Assembly: GCA_030549495.1 (NCBI GenBank)
Contig: JAUIRK010000804.1
Coordinates: 124,001-188,000, forward strand
Length of the DNA stretch: 64,000 nucleotides
From: Nectonema munidae
Lineage: Eukaryota; Nematomorpha; Nectonematoida; Nectonematidae
Direction of reading: 5' to 3'
Position 1 is the stretch's first letter, and each line of letters begins with the position of its first letter. Positions 26,701 through 41,700 of this stretch are shown one piece after another. The position numbers were made by a program, and so were the translations under genes. The notes under the pieces are model-generated. The model did no database searches, was not told the origin of the DNA, and saw nothing but the letters and a program-made list of their open reading frames with translations.

Positions 26701-29700
26701 TAAAATAAAAATAGCCTGTTTTAAATAAAACTCTTGACGCTTTATTTTAAAAAATCAATACCTGAAAGTGTTAATGTGACAGAAAGTAGAAATGAGAAAG
26801 CTAACCAAACAAACGGGACGTGAGTTCGTCGACTTACGATTGCAAAACCCTCTTGTCTTCTTATTATATCATATCGAATCAAACATGGAGTGAAATTTAT
26901 TTAAAAAAGTAGCACAATAAAACTCTCACCTATTTAGTATATACCATTTTTACTTTAAGTTCGTCCTATTCCAATTTAAGTTCTACCATTTCCAATTCAA
27001 ATGTGTCCTTTTCAAATTTAAGTTCGTCTTTTTCCGGTTTAAGTTCGTCCTTTTTCAATTTAAGTTCATCCTTTCCCAATTGTTTTTCCTTTTGTAAATT
27101 AAGATTTTTTTAAGAATTTATTTATTTTTTAATGAATTATTATTTTTAAAAAAAACATAAACATTAAGATAGCCTTTTTAAATCTCATAAATTTCATTAG
27201 CCTTTTTAAACCTAAAAGTGAATATAAATATCACTTAAAAATAAAGTTTTCCATACGCACAGGATTTTAGTATCGATAAAATTCAAAAATTTGTGGTTCA
27301 AATTTTTTATAATTTATAATTTTTCAAATCAAATCTTGTAACAAATACCTTTTTCTAAGTAGCGGTTAATACTTTATATTGTAATTTGTTATAATGAATA
27401 AAATTATTATTAGTCGGCGCACATCCTCATCTTTTTGAGGTTTTGGAAGATTAAAACTAAAAACTATGAGCGTTTGTCTCATATGTCGAACTTTAGGATG
27501 TTTTGGAAGATATTATAACTTGTCCCAAATCAGTTTTTTTAACACCAATATTGAAATCAGTTAAATTTTTTCCATTTTTAATTAAATGTGTTCTATTTAA
27601 AGCAAAATAATGAAAAAATTAATTTTGATTAATTATGAAAGAATTTATTAAAGAAAAGTTTCAACGAGTTTTGATAAATATACCAAGTTATAATCATCTA
27701 AACTTAAAAAATAAAACATTCATTGTAAGATTTTTAAAAGTCATATACAACTAGATCCAAGAGCAACTCTTTGCAGAGATACTACACTTGGTGTAACAAT
27801 TCTAAAGAGCGGAAGTAACAAATCACATCAAAAGGAACGTGCAGGAATCTTTTAGCATTAAAAAGACAATTGCTAACATAATTGATTAAAATATTTTTTC
27901 ACCAAACAAATATATAAATTCACTGTTAAATCATCCTTTTTACCCTTTTATATCTTATAACGTAACCTAGATTTTTTTTAAAGATTAACTTCCAATGGAA
28001 ATTTTTTGTTTTTAAATAAAATCGATTAAATAAAAATAAAAAAATAAATCTCAAACTCATCTGTTTTTGCACCGGTTCGTCTATGACTTGATAAATTGAA
28101 ATATCAAGTAAGTATTTTTTCTTTATACTTTACTTTAAATAGAACATATTTAATTAAACATATAATAGACTCATTTATTTCTTTTATGTCCCAGTCGCAT
28201 AGGTTCGCGTAGGTTCCCTAAAACCTCATACCCCATTTTTCCAATAAATAAGTAAAAATATAAAGATATAATAGAGATTAACACTCTAAAATTTTATTTA
28301 AACTGTAAAAAAATATCTTCATAAGAGAAAGAAGAAGAAGTAACTTTATTAAACTTCATTCAATAAATAAATTGAAAGACAAAAAATTGATCTAATTTTT
28401 AAAATCTGTAAAAAAAATATAAAAATTTTAGATAATAACAATTAGTAGGTAATATAATATATATTTTTTGTTATTTTATTATTATTTCCATAATAGTATC
28501 TTATATGAGTTATAAAATAATGTAAAATTAATTATACACCAATTAATTATCTAAGATCTTGAAATTTTTTTAAGATTTATTAGATATAGTCAATAATTAT
28601 AATTAAAAGTTTTATTTAAGTTGGCACAAAGCACAAATTGCTAAATATTCTATTTCCTCACAATTATTTAATCAATATCCACAAATCGTAGAATGACATC
28701 GTTTTCTTATGCATTATTGATTTTAAAGATCACGAAAAAATCTTAAAAAGAATCAATTCAAACATTGACAGAATATGATTAAACTTGTTTTACCATTATG
28801 GATATAAATGATGATTTTATGTGTCTTTTGTGTTTCGGTCAGACAAATATTTAGGCACTCTATAAAAGTTTTAGTATAGTTTAAGTATCCATGCAAAATT
28901 GGCAAGAACTCGCAAACAAAATAATAATAATAAGTAATTATTTAGTTAGCTCAAATTTTACGTTTTTTTTAATCTATTCTGACGTGTCACTTTTTTTATA
29001 CCAATTTATTTATACCATGATCATATGGCCATTGGAAATTAGTTATAAGACATTCCAAATATTGTGAGGAAAGTGTGTAAACAAATTATTATTACGTTGA
29101 GTGGTGAGATGTGACTTAAAAGTATCAAGATTTGAAAGTTGTTGCAAACAATGAAAGTTGAGTGTGGTGAGAAGTTGCGGGAGAAGTACAAGAGGAGATT
29201 GATAAGAGAAAATCGACGAGATAGTTAAGGCTTTGCAATTAACATAATCATGATGACGTATTCTGTGGGGTAGAATTTGATGATAGCGGACGAAAGTCTT
29301 TACTGCTAATGGACTGTTACCATGATACCATTTGTAAGCGATGCAAGGAAGTGAGAAATTGCGTCTAAACTCTAATTTATCCAGTCCTAGAAGATTGTAA
29401 AGCTTTTGAGTAACTAGATCTCGGGAGCGAAGTCCAACAATTATGCGAATTGCACGGCGTTATAGCGATTCTAAACAGTTTGTTTTATATAAAACATGAA
29501 AAGCGGCTCTCATCGGCTTAATCTATGAACAGCCCTAAAATATATGAGCTAATTCATTTGTGAATTTTCAAAAACGTTTCTATATCAAAAATTTATCTTC
29601 TGATAAAAATGAGTGTCCACAACTTCTTTTTTCTATGCATACATTTGTTAAACTTGAAAAAATACAATATCTCATAAGTTTAAACATTTTTTATATAGAT

Positions 29701-32700
29701 GTTGACACTGACTATCCTGATGAAAAGTCTATAATAACATATGTTTCTTCCTATTATCACTACTTCACTTCAAACAATCCTACAGCCGTTGCAAAGTTAA
29801 AAGTCAAAAAGACAAAATATCCTCTAAAGCAAGTAAGAATTGATAACAAATCTCATAACAATTCATTTTACTCTTTTTTTTATTCTTGAAATTATTTCAC
29901 GTGATCCTGAATACTTGAGTTTTTAAAGGAATTTTTTTTTTAGAATATCGGGGAGAATCTTAAAAATCTATTTTTATCAAGTATAATATCAGATTTTTCA
30001 CAGTTTTTATATAAAAAATTTCCTTGATTTTATCAATGGGAAATTATGTTTTTCAACTCTTTAAATATAACTAAATTGAGTAAAATATTCTAAATATTTT
30101 AAATAATTATGTCAAAATCAATAATATTTCTATTTCATTGTATAAATTTTTTGAACAGGGTTAACATTCCTCTAATCCAAGTGGAAAAACAAATGGTATA
30201 TTTGGAAATAAGTTAAAATTTAAAAGTAATATATATAAATAATTGAAATTTTTTAAAATTATTTTATTAAATAGTCAAACATACTCTATAAACAGGACAC
30301 TAAAATGCCTGCGCCATGAAGCAAAAGCTTCGGCCGCCTCCCCCACCTCCTGCAGTGGCAAAATCCAGTGGCGCAGAGGAGAAAAGTTAAAATAATTCAC
30401 AAACATTCTTTGATTAGAAAAAAATAGTTCAGAACTTCTTATTGCTCTCGCACTATCCAAAGAGAATGTAATTGTTTAACTGCATTTTTGACAAACTTTG
30501 TCAAGAATTGTGAATTGTCTGTGCGTAAATATCTATAATATACACTAACATTGCTATAATATATAATTGATTACGTTTTCATATTTCATGTGAATTGAGG
30601 CATGATACCGACATTTCTATAAAAAAAAAGTAATCCTATCGTGAATGCTTTAGTAGGCAAAATTCTTTGAAATTATTGAAATAAAAATTGAACTTTTTGA
30701 ACATTTTAAGACAAATAGTCTTACAGCGAATAGTTACAAAACCAAGTGTCCTATTGCGAATTTGTTTATGATAAATTGTCCACTTGGCTAACACAAATAA
30801 CCAAAATATTAAGATTACCTCTTTTGACTCTTTTATAACATATATATTGAATTGGGCAGTATATGAACTTAATGACAACCACAGAAAGATACTCAGTAAA
30901 GAAAATTGTTAGGTTTATTGATTTGAATTCTATTGCTTAGTTGAATTTTGATTTTTAAATTTGTATATCAAATAATAATTGTTAGGTAAAGAACAGCAAA
31001 CATATTTAATTTGCGAAAGGAGAGGAGTAATTTATATTTCTCTTTCAAAAATCATTTTTCTGTTGTATTGGTTTGATGTGTCCAACGGATTTTTGCTCAT
31101 AGTTGATATTTGAAAAAGCATTTTTACTTACATTTATGTAAACGTTAATTTGTGAAATGTATGTATTTATTTCTTTTTTTTCTTGATATTCAAAAAGACC
31201 AACACTTATATAAAATACTGAAGAAACAAAATATTAAGATATATTTAGTCTAATGATTAAGTTTTGGGTCATTTTTTGTTCATGAAATTTAGTCGAAAAT
31301 GTTTAAAAAGTTTTTTGTGAATTCAAAATTTAGAATAAAATTTAATAAAAAATTTTTAGCATAAATTTCTAAAAAAAATCTATACTCTTTGATAAAAATG
31401 AACTTATATAAACTATAATTCTTTTGAGAAAATCGTAAATCTTCTTTTGAAGTCAATAAAATTTAATTTTCATTGTCGACGCTATCTTGTATAACCATGT
31501 TTTCTTCTATGAATACAGTAAATCTTTGTTAATCCGATCATAACATTAAAAAACTATTCAGATACCAGTTTCTGAAAAAAATATTGATTTTGCCATCAAA
31601 TATTATGCAGCTAAATTCTATTTATTAAAAAATTTGGATCTTTTTATCTTTCCCCCGTTGTTAAAGGTGAAAAGAAAAGGAAAAATTTAAGTAAAAAAAA
31701 TTTATTTATACGAATAATGAAAGGTTGAAATTAATGAAGTAAATTTCAAAAAAAAAGTTATATCAGAAAGCACTTAATTAAAAAAAATTCGTCACAATAA
31801 AGTTGTGTATTTAAACTTTTGAAATAAATAACCAAAATTGTGGTTCAGTAAAGAATTTATAGCTTGAAATTCGACCATCATAGAAAATTTTTGGACATGG
31901 CTGCTTTAGAGGCGGATATCTTGAATATTCTTACAACTGTAACAGAATTTCGAAACAAAATCAAAAAGTTAATGACGACAACTTTAAAAAGTTAGTCACT
32001 GAACATTTTATATATTTGGAAGGCTAAGATAATAATAAGTCTTACTGAATTTGAAGTGCGCATCTATTCAGGTATTGAAAGCTAGGACGAGTATTATGAT
32101 GATTCTGCTCTATATTTGTATTCTGAGAACAATTTTTATGCTTTTTGCTTTTCGTGGAAAACAAAAAAACTGAGCCTGATTTTACAGTAATATTCTCATT
32201 TCCATCAACATGTCTTTGTTAATCTCTATTTTCAGTGTTATGAATTAAATGAAAATGCGTAAAAAATCTCAAAACACATTTACATGATCTTCCTTTTGCT
32301 ACTTCTAAATAGATCCTTCGTAATATATAGTTTGCCGACAAAATACTAGTCTGACTAATTCTCGTGTTTCATATATTTTCTGTAAATTTTGACCCTATCA
32401 ATTTGCTTTATAATAAAATAATTAGAAGTTTTTTTTGGAAAGATTTGATAATGGTATGATAATATCCAAATTTCTTTCTCCCTATTAAAGAAAAAATGTC
32501 TTTTTCAAAGTGAAATTATAGTCATCAAAAAAATTCTCTATTTCAACTTCTCACATAGAATAATACAACTTAAAGATATCATTATTCAAAATGTATTGGT
32601 TGCTATCTTTTTCAAAAAAAGACAACCACTTTTAACACAAATTTACTTCCATCCAAATCAAATACAAAGTCATTCTAACTTTTACAACATTGTACTAGTA

Positions 32701-35700
32701 ATTTTTATGTAAAATTATCAAATTACATCCTCGTGGGGCACTTCGTAGCCAGGCAGTTTGTCGAACAGACATTCTTTGGCGTTCGATTTGTCGAATGGAC
32801 ATTAGTTGAACAGCCTTTTCGTCAAAAGAGTGTTAATCCGCCAAAAGCTATATGCTTTTTATATTGTTAAACAGACAACGAGGTAATTGCTTAAATGCCT
32901 TAAATAAAAGCTATTAAAGAAATTGAGATTATATTTTTACTAATTTTGCTGGTAAGTTACACCTTCAAACTAGCAAACCAATATTTTGACAAGCTAAAAA
33001 GGTTAGTGTAACTAATTTTTTTGTGTTAATTTAATTAGTTAGTAACACTTAAACGTGAGAAACCTTATTGATTAATTAGTTGAAATGGGGACAAGAGCGT
33101 TTAATAATAATTTAGTCAGAAAGTGGAACTAATATTTTTCTCAACACTGAAAAAAATGTAGAAACTGCTACTATATAAAGCGGGATCTTTATATAATTTT
33201 ACTTTAATTATAAAGTTTCATATCTATTTCAATTTATTTAAATAAAATCAGTGCTAATCCTAAAATAAAAATGTCTAATCTTTTTATTTTACGTTTTATT
33301 TTAATATTTCCTTTTATAAAATTTAGGAGTAAAAATTCTCTTTTTTCACAATAATAATTTTGATGTATATATATATAGAAAGAGAGAGAGAGAGGAAAAT
33401 GGAGGAATTTTTTTGCTTTCAACAATACATTTATGCTACAAAACAGTCGTTTGCGACCAAACAACCGTTCCACTGCTCGACTGAGGAATCGTCCGACGGA
33501 CGATATGCCTGTTTGTCGAAATGCCGGCGATCAAATGTCCAGTGACAAATTGTCTGTCTATGAAAATTCCGAGCACCAAATATAAATGTAAAGATTGGTT
33601 ACATCGACTAAAAATTGTGATAGTTGTCTCCATTGTCTAACGTTTTAAAATGCATAAAGTATATATATGCACAGTAGATCCTATATAACGCTAATGGCGA
33701 AGGTCCAAATAACCAACTCACATTATAAATGGTCCAAGCTATAATGGATCTACTGGAACTGCAAACCATGAATAGAGACTAATTTTTCGATATACAGCAT
33801 TACAAACCTTTACAAAACTATGTGATGTGTGTGTATGTGTTCATGAAAACGCCATTATTATTTTCAACTTCAGAAAACACCTTTAAAGGTGTTATGGAGA
33901 AAAGTGGCAAAGAGAAGATTCAAATTTAGTATTTGTAAATTTAAATCAAATTGTAAAATTTAAATATAAAATTTCCGATATATTAACCATAATTAAAAAG
34001 AGCCAAGATTCCTCCGCGTTATAATGGATCCTACATTATAATGGATCTAGTTATATTGGATCTATTGTTATATAGACAAGCATATGCACTTTATAAAGTT
34101 AGAGATTATGCCAGTAAATTTTATCAGTTGTAAAGCTTGAACAATGCTCTAACTTTGCGCTTCTTGTTAAAGATAAGTGTAAAAATGTGAAAAGTGTTAA
34201 TTAACTTGTTTGCGAAAAAGAAATGATTTATCCAAGATTTAAGAAAAAATAATAATTAAATTATTTCCCTTTTCAAAAAATCCATATACACACAAAATAT
34301 TGCGATTTTGTCATTGCCATTCTTGCGTCTAGGAGGCTTCATTTCAAGTGATATGAATCTTCATATCTACTCTATTACAGGATCGATTAACAAAAGTAGC
34401 AATTTTATCCTTTGAATAGTAAAATAGATTTTATCATGCATAGACATATATTTCACTTATCAGTGCACTCTCTTTTTTACTTACTTATCGTATACGAACT
34501 TTGAAATGGCCGAAAGAAAGAAAAAAAACTATTTTGCATCACACATCTATCCATATCAAAAATGATATATCAAAAATAAACTAATATAAATTAAAAGAAA
34601 TAATGTTGACAAAACTTGAATTAACAATAATAACATTTAGTTAATCAAAAAGGCATCATCAGAAATTTTTCAAGAGGGGGCAAAAACTCTGAAAAAAATT
34701 TTTTTAAATCTTAAATAGTGTTTTGAAATATAAGTCAAAAATTTTAATTTTTTTATTATAAATTTAATTGCAGTTTATAACTTACGCTTATCCAACAGGG
34801 ATGGAAGGGACTGCTACCCTTGTCCCCGTTCCCTCGGCCTGCACCCTTGATTAATCAACTTTCAGGTGCGAATTTAAGCATAAGTTCAAAATTAATATTT
34901 TACATTTAATGAATTATTTTAATGTATAGTAAATTAAATTGCACAAAAAATTGATTTAAATTTTGATAAGTTACACTATCCAAAATGAAAGATGAGTAGC
35001 AAGTTTTTTGCTTCAATAGCGTTTGTTTTAATCAAAAACAATATTTTCTTGTGAATTTATTTATTTTTGTTCATAAATTGTGCACATTTTAATAATTATA
35101 TTAACAAAATAAACAAGAAATAAAATCAAAAATTAAAGAATCAATTAACTATATAGGCAATAAAATGGCTATCTTACTATATAACATAAATTTATTAAGC
35201 GTAGAGAAGGCAATATGCCTATGAAAAATGCATCTAAATTTTGGTGATCATTAATATTTGTATTTATCTTTTATCCAAAATTTATTGAGCTTCTTTTTGA
35301 ATACATCGATATTGGATGATGAGTTTACAACGTCAATAGGCAAATAAGTGCTCTTTGCGAAAAATAATTTAGTCGGTACTTGTTAGCAGATTCTAATTTG
35401 AGTTTATACTTGTGTGATCTGGATATTCTTGGAGAAAACTCTGGTAAGACATTTTTGTTAAGATTGATATTACCTTTTATAATGTTAAATATTGCTAACA
35501 TTTCATTACGAATTGCTCTGTAGTATAAAGTAGGAAGATTAAGAATTTGTATTCTTTCTTCATAGCTGAGGTTTTTATTCCTTTTAAATATTTAGTAAAT
35601 ACTTTTGGTACGTTTTCAATCTTCATCGTGTAAGATATGGAGGAATTACCAAAAATTATATTACCATATTCAAGAGTAGGCCTAACTACTGACTTAAATA

Positions 35701-38700
35701 AATGAACAGCAACATTTAAGTCAGATAAAACAAAAGTATTTTTCAGTATATATGAAGTACAGAAAAAGCTTTCTTGATACTACAAGACACATGTTCTGTA
35801 AAGCAGAGTTTAGAATCAATTCTCAGCCACAAGTCATTGTGTTTTAAAGTTTTCTTTAGTGGTTTTTCACCTATAAAAAAGACTTGCTCATCAGATCTTC
35901 CAAATATAATATTATATATTATGATAACTGTAATTAAGTGATTAATATTATAAATTTTGATAACATTCAGTTACATGAGTACCAAAATAAAATTTGAGAT
36001 ATTGTGAAACTTTTACTGTTTAAAACTTTTTATTAACTTTTTTTTTTAAATATTTTTTGATATTAAATTTCAAAAATAACAAAACAAATTAATCTTTGCA
36101 TAAAATAAAATAAGAAAAAAGTCAACTTTATTGAAATTTGTTTGACAAGCTAAGAAGTATCAAACTTGAATTTTCATTTGATGAATTTACCGGTATACAT
36201 ATTCACTAACTTAAATTTAGACATAATAACGTGCTTTGGCTTAATTTCAGTATGATCACAATTTTGGCTTATTCTACTAATCTAAGTGAATTGAAGAGGT
36301 AGCTGACAAATTGCCCTTGACAATTTCAATATGGATCATTTCTTTTTAGATATAACTGTGGTCATATTAGTGAGCTTATTATATAATTGGCGCTTTTCCA
36401 GGGCAAGTTATCATTTTGTAAATTATCTTACAAACAAGAGCTATTTTATATAGACATTTTTAAATATTTTTCCATATAAAAATTTTTATGTAGTCAGAAT
36501 TCCATTAAAATTCAACATTTTAAAGATTTTCGCTATTTTTACTTTGTTTGGGCAATTTTAAAATATGTAAAATCTCAGTGGGCGATTTAGACAAAAAGGT
36601 GGGGAAACACTGCAATATACGATCCAGATTTTATTGGAACAATTATTGATATTTTTCTTATTGGTTGATGTGATTCGAACTATTTATTGACTTTTCTTAT
36701 TGTATGAAGAAGGAGCAAGAAGAACTCGTTTCATAAATATTTAAATTTAAGCATAGCGTATCGTTCTACATCAAATTTGTTCATGTTGCCATCATTTATT
36801 CGAATAAGCGAGAGAAGGAGAAATGACATTTGATAAAACAGTATGAATTGGCAAAGTATATTATATATACATATATATGTATTCCCAATGTTAAACACTA
36901 AAATCAATGAGAAAGTAGTTAGATGCTGATCTATAAATAATAAAAATGGGAGAAGTAGTAAAAACGATGTAAAAATCATGAAAGGAATGATGATGATCTT
37001 CGTCAATCATAGAGATTTCATCATCAACATCATCATCATCATTAGCAGCACTACTACACTTCAACTTCACTAGTATGAAACGCAATATGATGCATAGCGA
37101 TCCACACTTCCAACCATAATTGAACGCGCGTAATCTTGCTTCTTTACTTTTAACATCCATTCTTTCGCTAGTATTTGCAAAGTCTATTATTATTATTGTT
37201 ATTATAATTATTATTATAATACAGAGTAATCATAATAAAATATGATGATAAAAGTAGTATAGTATGAATTAGTGCGAAAACCTGAATGCCGCCAATTGCA
37301 TCTTTCTTTCTTATTTCTTTTCGCGACGAATTTTAGCTTCGAATCAAAGAAAAGCTTTCGAGGACATCTTTGACATGTCTAATTTCGAAAATGCCAAAAG
37401 TAGAAGTAGTTTTTCGGGCAAGTTATCGCCTAAAAAATTGAGTCCTTCTCGAACTTCGATAGGCTCTTCCACGAGATTAATGAAGAGATCTTCAGAACTT
37501 GAGCAAATAAAAAAGTACTCCCAGCTCTCGAAAGAATCCCTTCAATTTTTGGAGAAAAAAAACTTCCAAGTTTCTCCCATCCTGACTAAGGTAGATGAGA
37601 ATATTTTTTTCTTCTAACCAATTTTCATATTTTAATATCTTTACTCTCTCTATTATTCGATATCTATGGGTAGCGCCAACCAATCAATGGGCTTAAAATC
37701 GATATGAAAATATATTACTTAATTTATATCTAAACGTATATGAAAATCAAACTTGAAAAGAATAACATGTATGCTAGTAGTATTAAGTGAAACACTATTT
37801 TAAAATATAGACCATGTTTTCCAAATTTTTATACTCATCGCCCTTAGACGACATTTTTTAGAAAGAAACTGCCCAATAGAGTATATAGTGACATTTAGGG
37901 AACATTATTTCAAATACGCCTCTTCCTATCTTTCATTATAATTAAAACTCGTAAAAAACTTAAAAAGAAATATAAATGTCTCCCAAAAGTGAATATTTAT
38001 TTGATAACATTAATCATTTTAATGTTCTTCAATTCTCATACTTTCACTTTCAAATATATCAATTAGGCAGTTTTTCTTTACTTAAAATTTGATTTATAAC
38101 ACTATATCCATTTTCTAACATGCAATCGGAAAGAATACGAGTATCTTAGCCACTTCAGAACAGAGTGTGCAGGTTTTTAAATATCCAAAATTCATAGATA
38201 CTTCTCTATCACAAAAATTATTATCTAATTTAACTATCAAATAAATTATCTAAGGTATTTCTTTTTTCAATCGATAAAAAAGTGTAATACATAATACGTA
38301 TTACTTCTAAATATTTTCCTAATGTCTCAAAGTCCTACCCCGTCCTGTGTTAGGACTCACATTGGGAATCATTGGGATAGAGTTCTCACAAATTTCATAA
38401 TTCAGGAAAAATTATCAGTCATTGACAATCGATTGACATGCGAAAAACCACCGTTCACATGCAATTCGGTTGTGGCAGGTGACAGATTAAAAATGGTCTG
38501 ACAGAATTGACATCCTTACATTGCATATTAATTGTCGAATCTTGGTACAACAGATAATGAGACTGTTGTATCATTATTACAGAATTCAAAAAATATTTAT
38601 TTTTGATGGAAACAATATAGTCTAGATTGAGAAATATATTTACCATTTAAAGACAAGTGTAAATGAATTAAGTCTAGTTGTAATCAATAAAATTGCGTAC

Positions 38701-41700
38701 TTTTGATAAAATATTTGTTATGTGAATATTGATACTTTGGAGAACTAGGAAGTGCAATCACTTGTACATTTAGATAACATTTGGAATGGGGCTATAAATA
38801 AAAAAAGTTAGTGAACCACTTGAATAGCATAAAAATGATTTCATCCTTTATATGCCAAGTATTGAAGAAAGCAATCTCTTGCCAAAACTGGTTGGGATAA
38901 ATTTATCATTTTTAAAATTACCCTAATAAATTTAAAAAAGTTTATTTCTTTATTTATTTCTCAACATGGGTAAAAACATAAAAAAAGTCTATATTTATTT
39001 AATATAACTTGTTCAAAATTTTGCCGCGTTTGAATCAAGGAAAAAAATTTCCCTTAATCCCAAATTTAAACATCGCTCCCTGAGAATTCTCAAACACCCC
39101 CCCCCCCCCCCTCATGGACACGCTATCTTTCACTTTGAGAACAAAATTGCTTTGTCTGGCAAATTATAAAATAAGTATTGCTTTTATGGCAATTCTATTC
39201 TTTGTGAAATGATCTCCTTCTCTTTCTCTCTTCTTATTTCTAGCTTCATATCACTGTCTAGTCTATGCCTCTTATTTTCATTTCTCATACACTTTCAAAT
39301 CAAATTAAGACATCTATAATTTGATGAAATTTTAAAATATAATATTACAGAGACGCTCCAATTTTCTAGTAATTTTTATATTAAAATTTTTTTTTAACAT
39401 ACCCATGATTTTCTATATTTTCAATTCATGAATTTATTTTGTTTTCTATATGAATATAGAGTATTTTTTTATAAGCAACTGCATTTTCTGCATCGCCAGG
39501 TCTATAAAAATGGGATTATATGCAATGTGAACTTTATTTACTGGGAAAGTTAAATAAAGCTCGATACAGTTTAGCCAATATCGACACAATATCTATAACA
39601 TTTTATTTTGTTATTTCAAAGATGTGCAAAGATTTAAACAGGTTAATTCACTAAATAGATTTTCTATTATCTAGTTAAGCAAGGGTTTCTCATCCTCTTT
39701 GTCTAAATCGTCCATTGAAATTCTTAAAAATATAAAAAGCATCCATTCTGAAGTAAAAAAATGTCAAAAATAGTCCACCCTTTTTTAAACTTTAATATGA
39801 ATTCTTAATTTTCTTTATATTTAATAACGTCTTCCCAAAAATTTTCTTCTACAGATTCCATATTACAAGAAAAAAATACATCACTCAATCTTCTATTCAG
39901 AGCTCAAACAAATCCTCAATTATGGAGAATAAGGGATCTTTCAGTTGAGATCTATGATTATGAAAATTTTTACTTTGATTCAAATTCTGACTTTATTAAA
40001 TACTTCTGTAAAAAGTGAGTTTTTGAAAAATATTAGAATATTTGTTTATCTATATACTATGCCTAAATAGTCTTTTCTAAAAAAATTCCCATTTGAATTC
40101 CATTTTCGCCAAAAATTGCGCGATTCTCCCATGATTGAGATATTCTGAATTCTAAACATAATATATGTGATATTTTTGTTCATTTTAGAAATTTTGTTTT
40201 AATTAACACTAAAAAATTATAAATTTAATCCATAAGTCAATTTTAAGCGCTCTCTACTCGATTATACACAGTAAGTCTTGTGCTATAGTATTGCAATTGT
40301 ACGAATTGAATGAGAAAGACTTTTTTTTGAAGATTGTGCATTGCGAACAAGGGAGTGTGATCAATGAGGAATAGAACAAATATAAAGTAATGATATTACT
40401 TATATACGATTATTATATATTTTCGCTGATAGCTAAATTAATTTTTATATTACTTTTTCAAAGCAATACGAATATTACAGACTTCAGTAATAATAATAAT
40501 GATACTCCGGGCGCGAGTAAAATTGATTAGATACTAGGTTTCGATAACTCAAGGTCTTGGGTTCGATCCCGCATAAAGTCTACTTTCCACATAGTTTGAT
40601 AGAAGGCGCATAATTGTGCCTTCTCGATGAAACCTTTACCTTTATAGTTTGTTTTCTTATTTTGCATACCTATATACATGTGTTATTCAATTTTCGCCAT
40701 TTGATTCTGCTTTAGATTTAATCAAATTCAACTGGACAGTTAAAATAGTTAGTTTAAATCAGCTATAAACAATATTATAAATACTAAATGAAATTTTTTC
40801 AAATTTAAGAATGTATTTTAAAAAAAGTATACATTTTTCCTATCTTCCCCTCTCCCTACATTAAAACTTTACTAATTTTATAATGTATAATGTTGTAAGA
40901 TAAAGATGATATATATTTATTTGTGTTAAAGAAAAATAGTGAACAAATACTTACACACTGACTAACTAACTAACTCACTGACTAACAAACAGTTTAACTA
41001 ACTGAATAACTAAGTAACTAACTGACCAGGAAATTAACTATCTGTTAGCGAATTAGTTAAGAAGAAAGCTACTTAGTTGAAGGTAAAGGGACGGTGGGAT
41101 GTTTTAATCGAGAAGGCAAAATTGCCCTACTTGTATCGAACTATGAAGAAAGGAGTTATCAAAGCCCAGTATCTAACCAACCTTACTCACGCACCTTCTC
41201 TAAACGGCGAATTAGTTAATTGGTTAATTCCAATTAATAAAAAAATCATTTATTGGTTAAAATAATTTATTAAAATGTAGTGTTAATTTATTTATATTGT
41301 TTACCAGAAACAGTTTTTAAAGGTGGTTGGAGGAGGGGGATAATTAATAAGTACCGAATTTTCTGTAAGATAAAAATTTGTATACTGTATAAAAATGCTC
41401 ATAGCTCAATTCCGATCGTATGTTGATTATAGGTAAGGCATTTTTTCTATAATTCTAGTGTTATTAAGAGCTAAGTACGTGAGCCATTTCACAACGTTCG
41501 TTAGCAAAGATATTCTTATACTGCCTCTTCCCTGGAGGGTTTGATAAAGTGTTTAGGCTTTTTTGTAAAGTAATATTCTTACTCCGATAATGTTTTACAG
41601 TGTGCAGGGATTTGACAGACGTGTCACTGTTCATGCAAGATCGACTTCACGTGAAAAAGAGCATGGAAAAGTTTGGGGATTATGACACTTTAGCGAAGGA

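Noticed and set aside
30275-30460. Minus ORF with a G+C-rich end
   Set aside because: The G+C-rich part looks like hAT-type terminal sequence (cagtggcgcag) and not coding DNA.
36731-37006. 91-codon hydrophobic minus ORF
   Set aside because: Composition follows T-rich DNA, no signal or family pattern is visible, and it overlaps another minus frame.
39097-39111. C15 homopolymer as a possible regulatory tract
   Set aside because: It is an isolated homopolymer in intron DNA. Length may also be affected by sequencing error.
39855-40014. Block with acceptor, donor and open frame, at first taken for a spectrin or nested-gene exon
   Set aside because: It lies between hAT-type ends (39680 and 40147), its phases fit neither neighbouring candidate exon, and a related peptide exists elsewhere as a relic.
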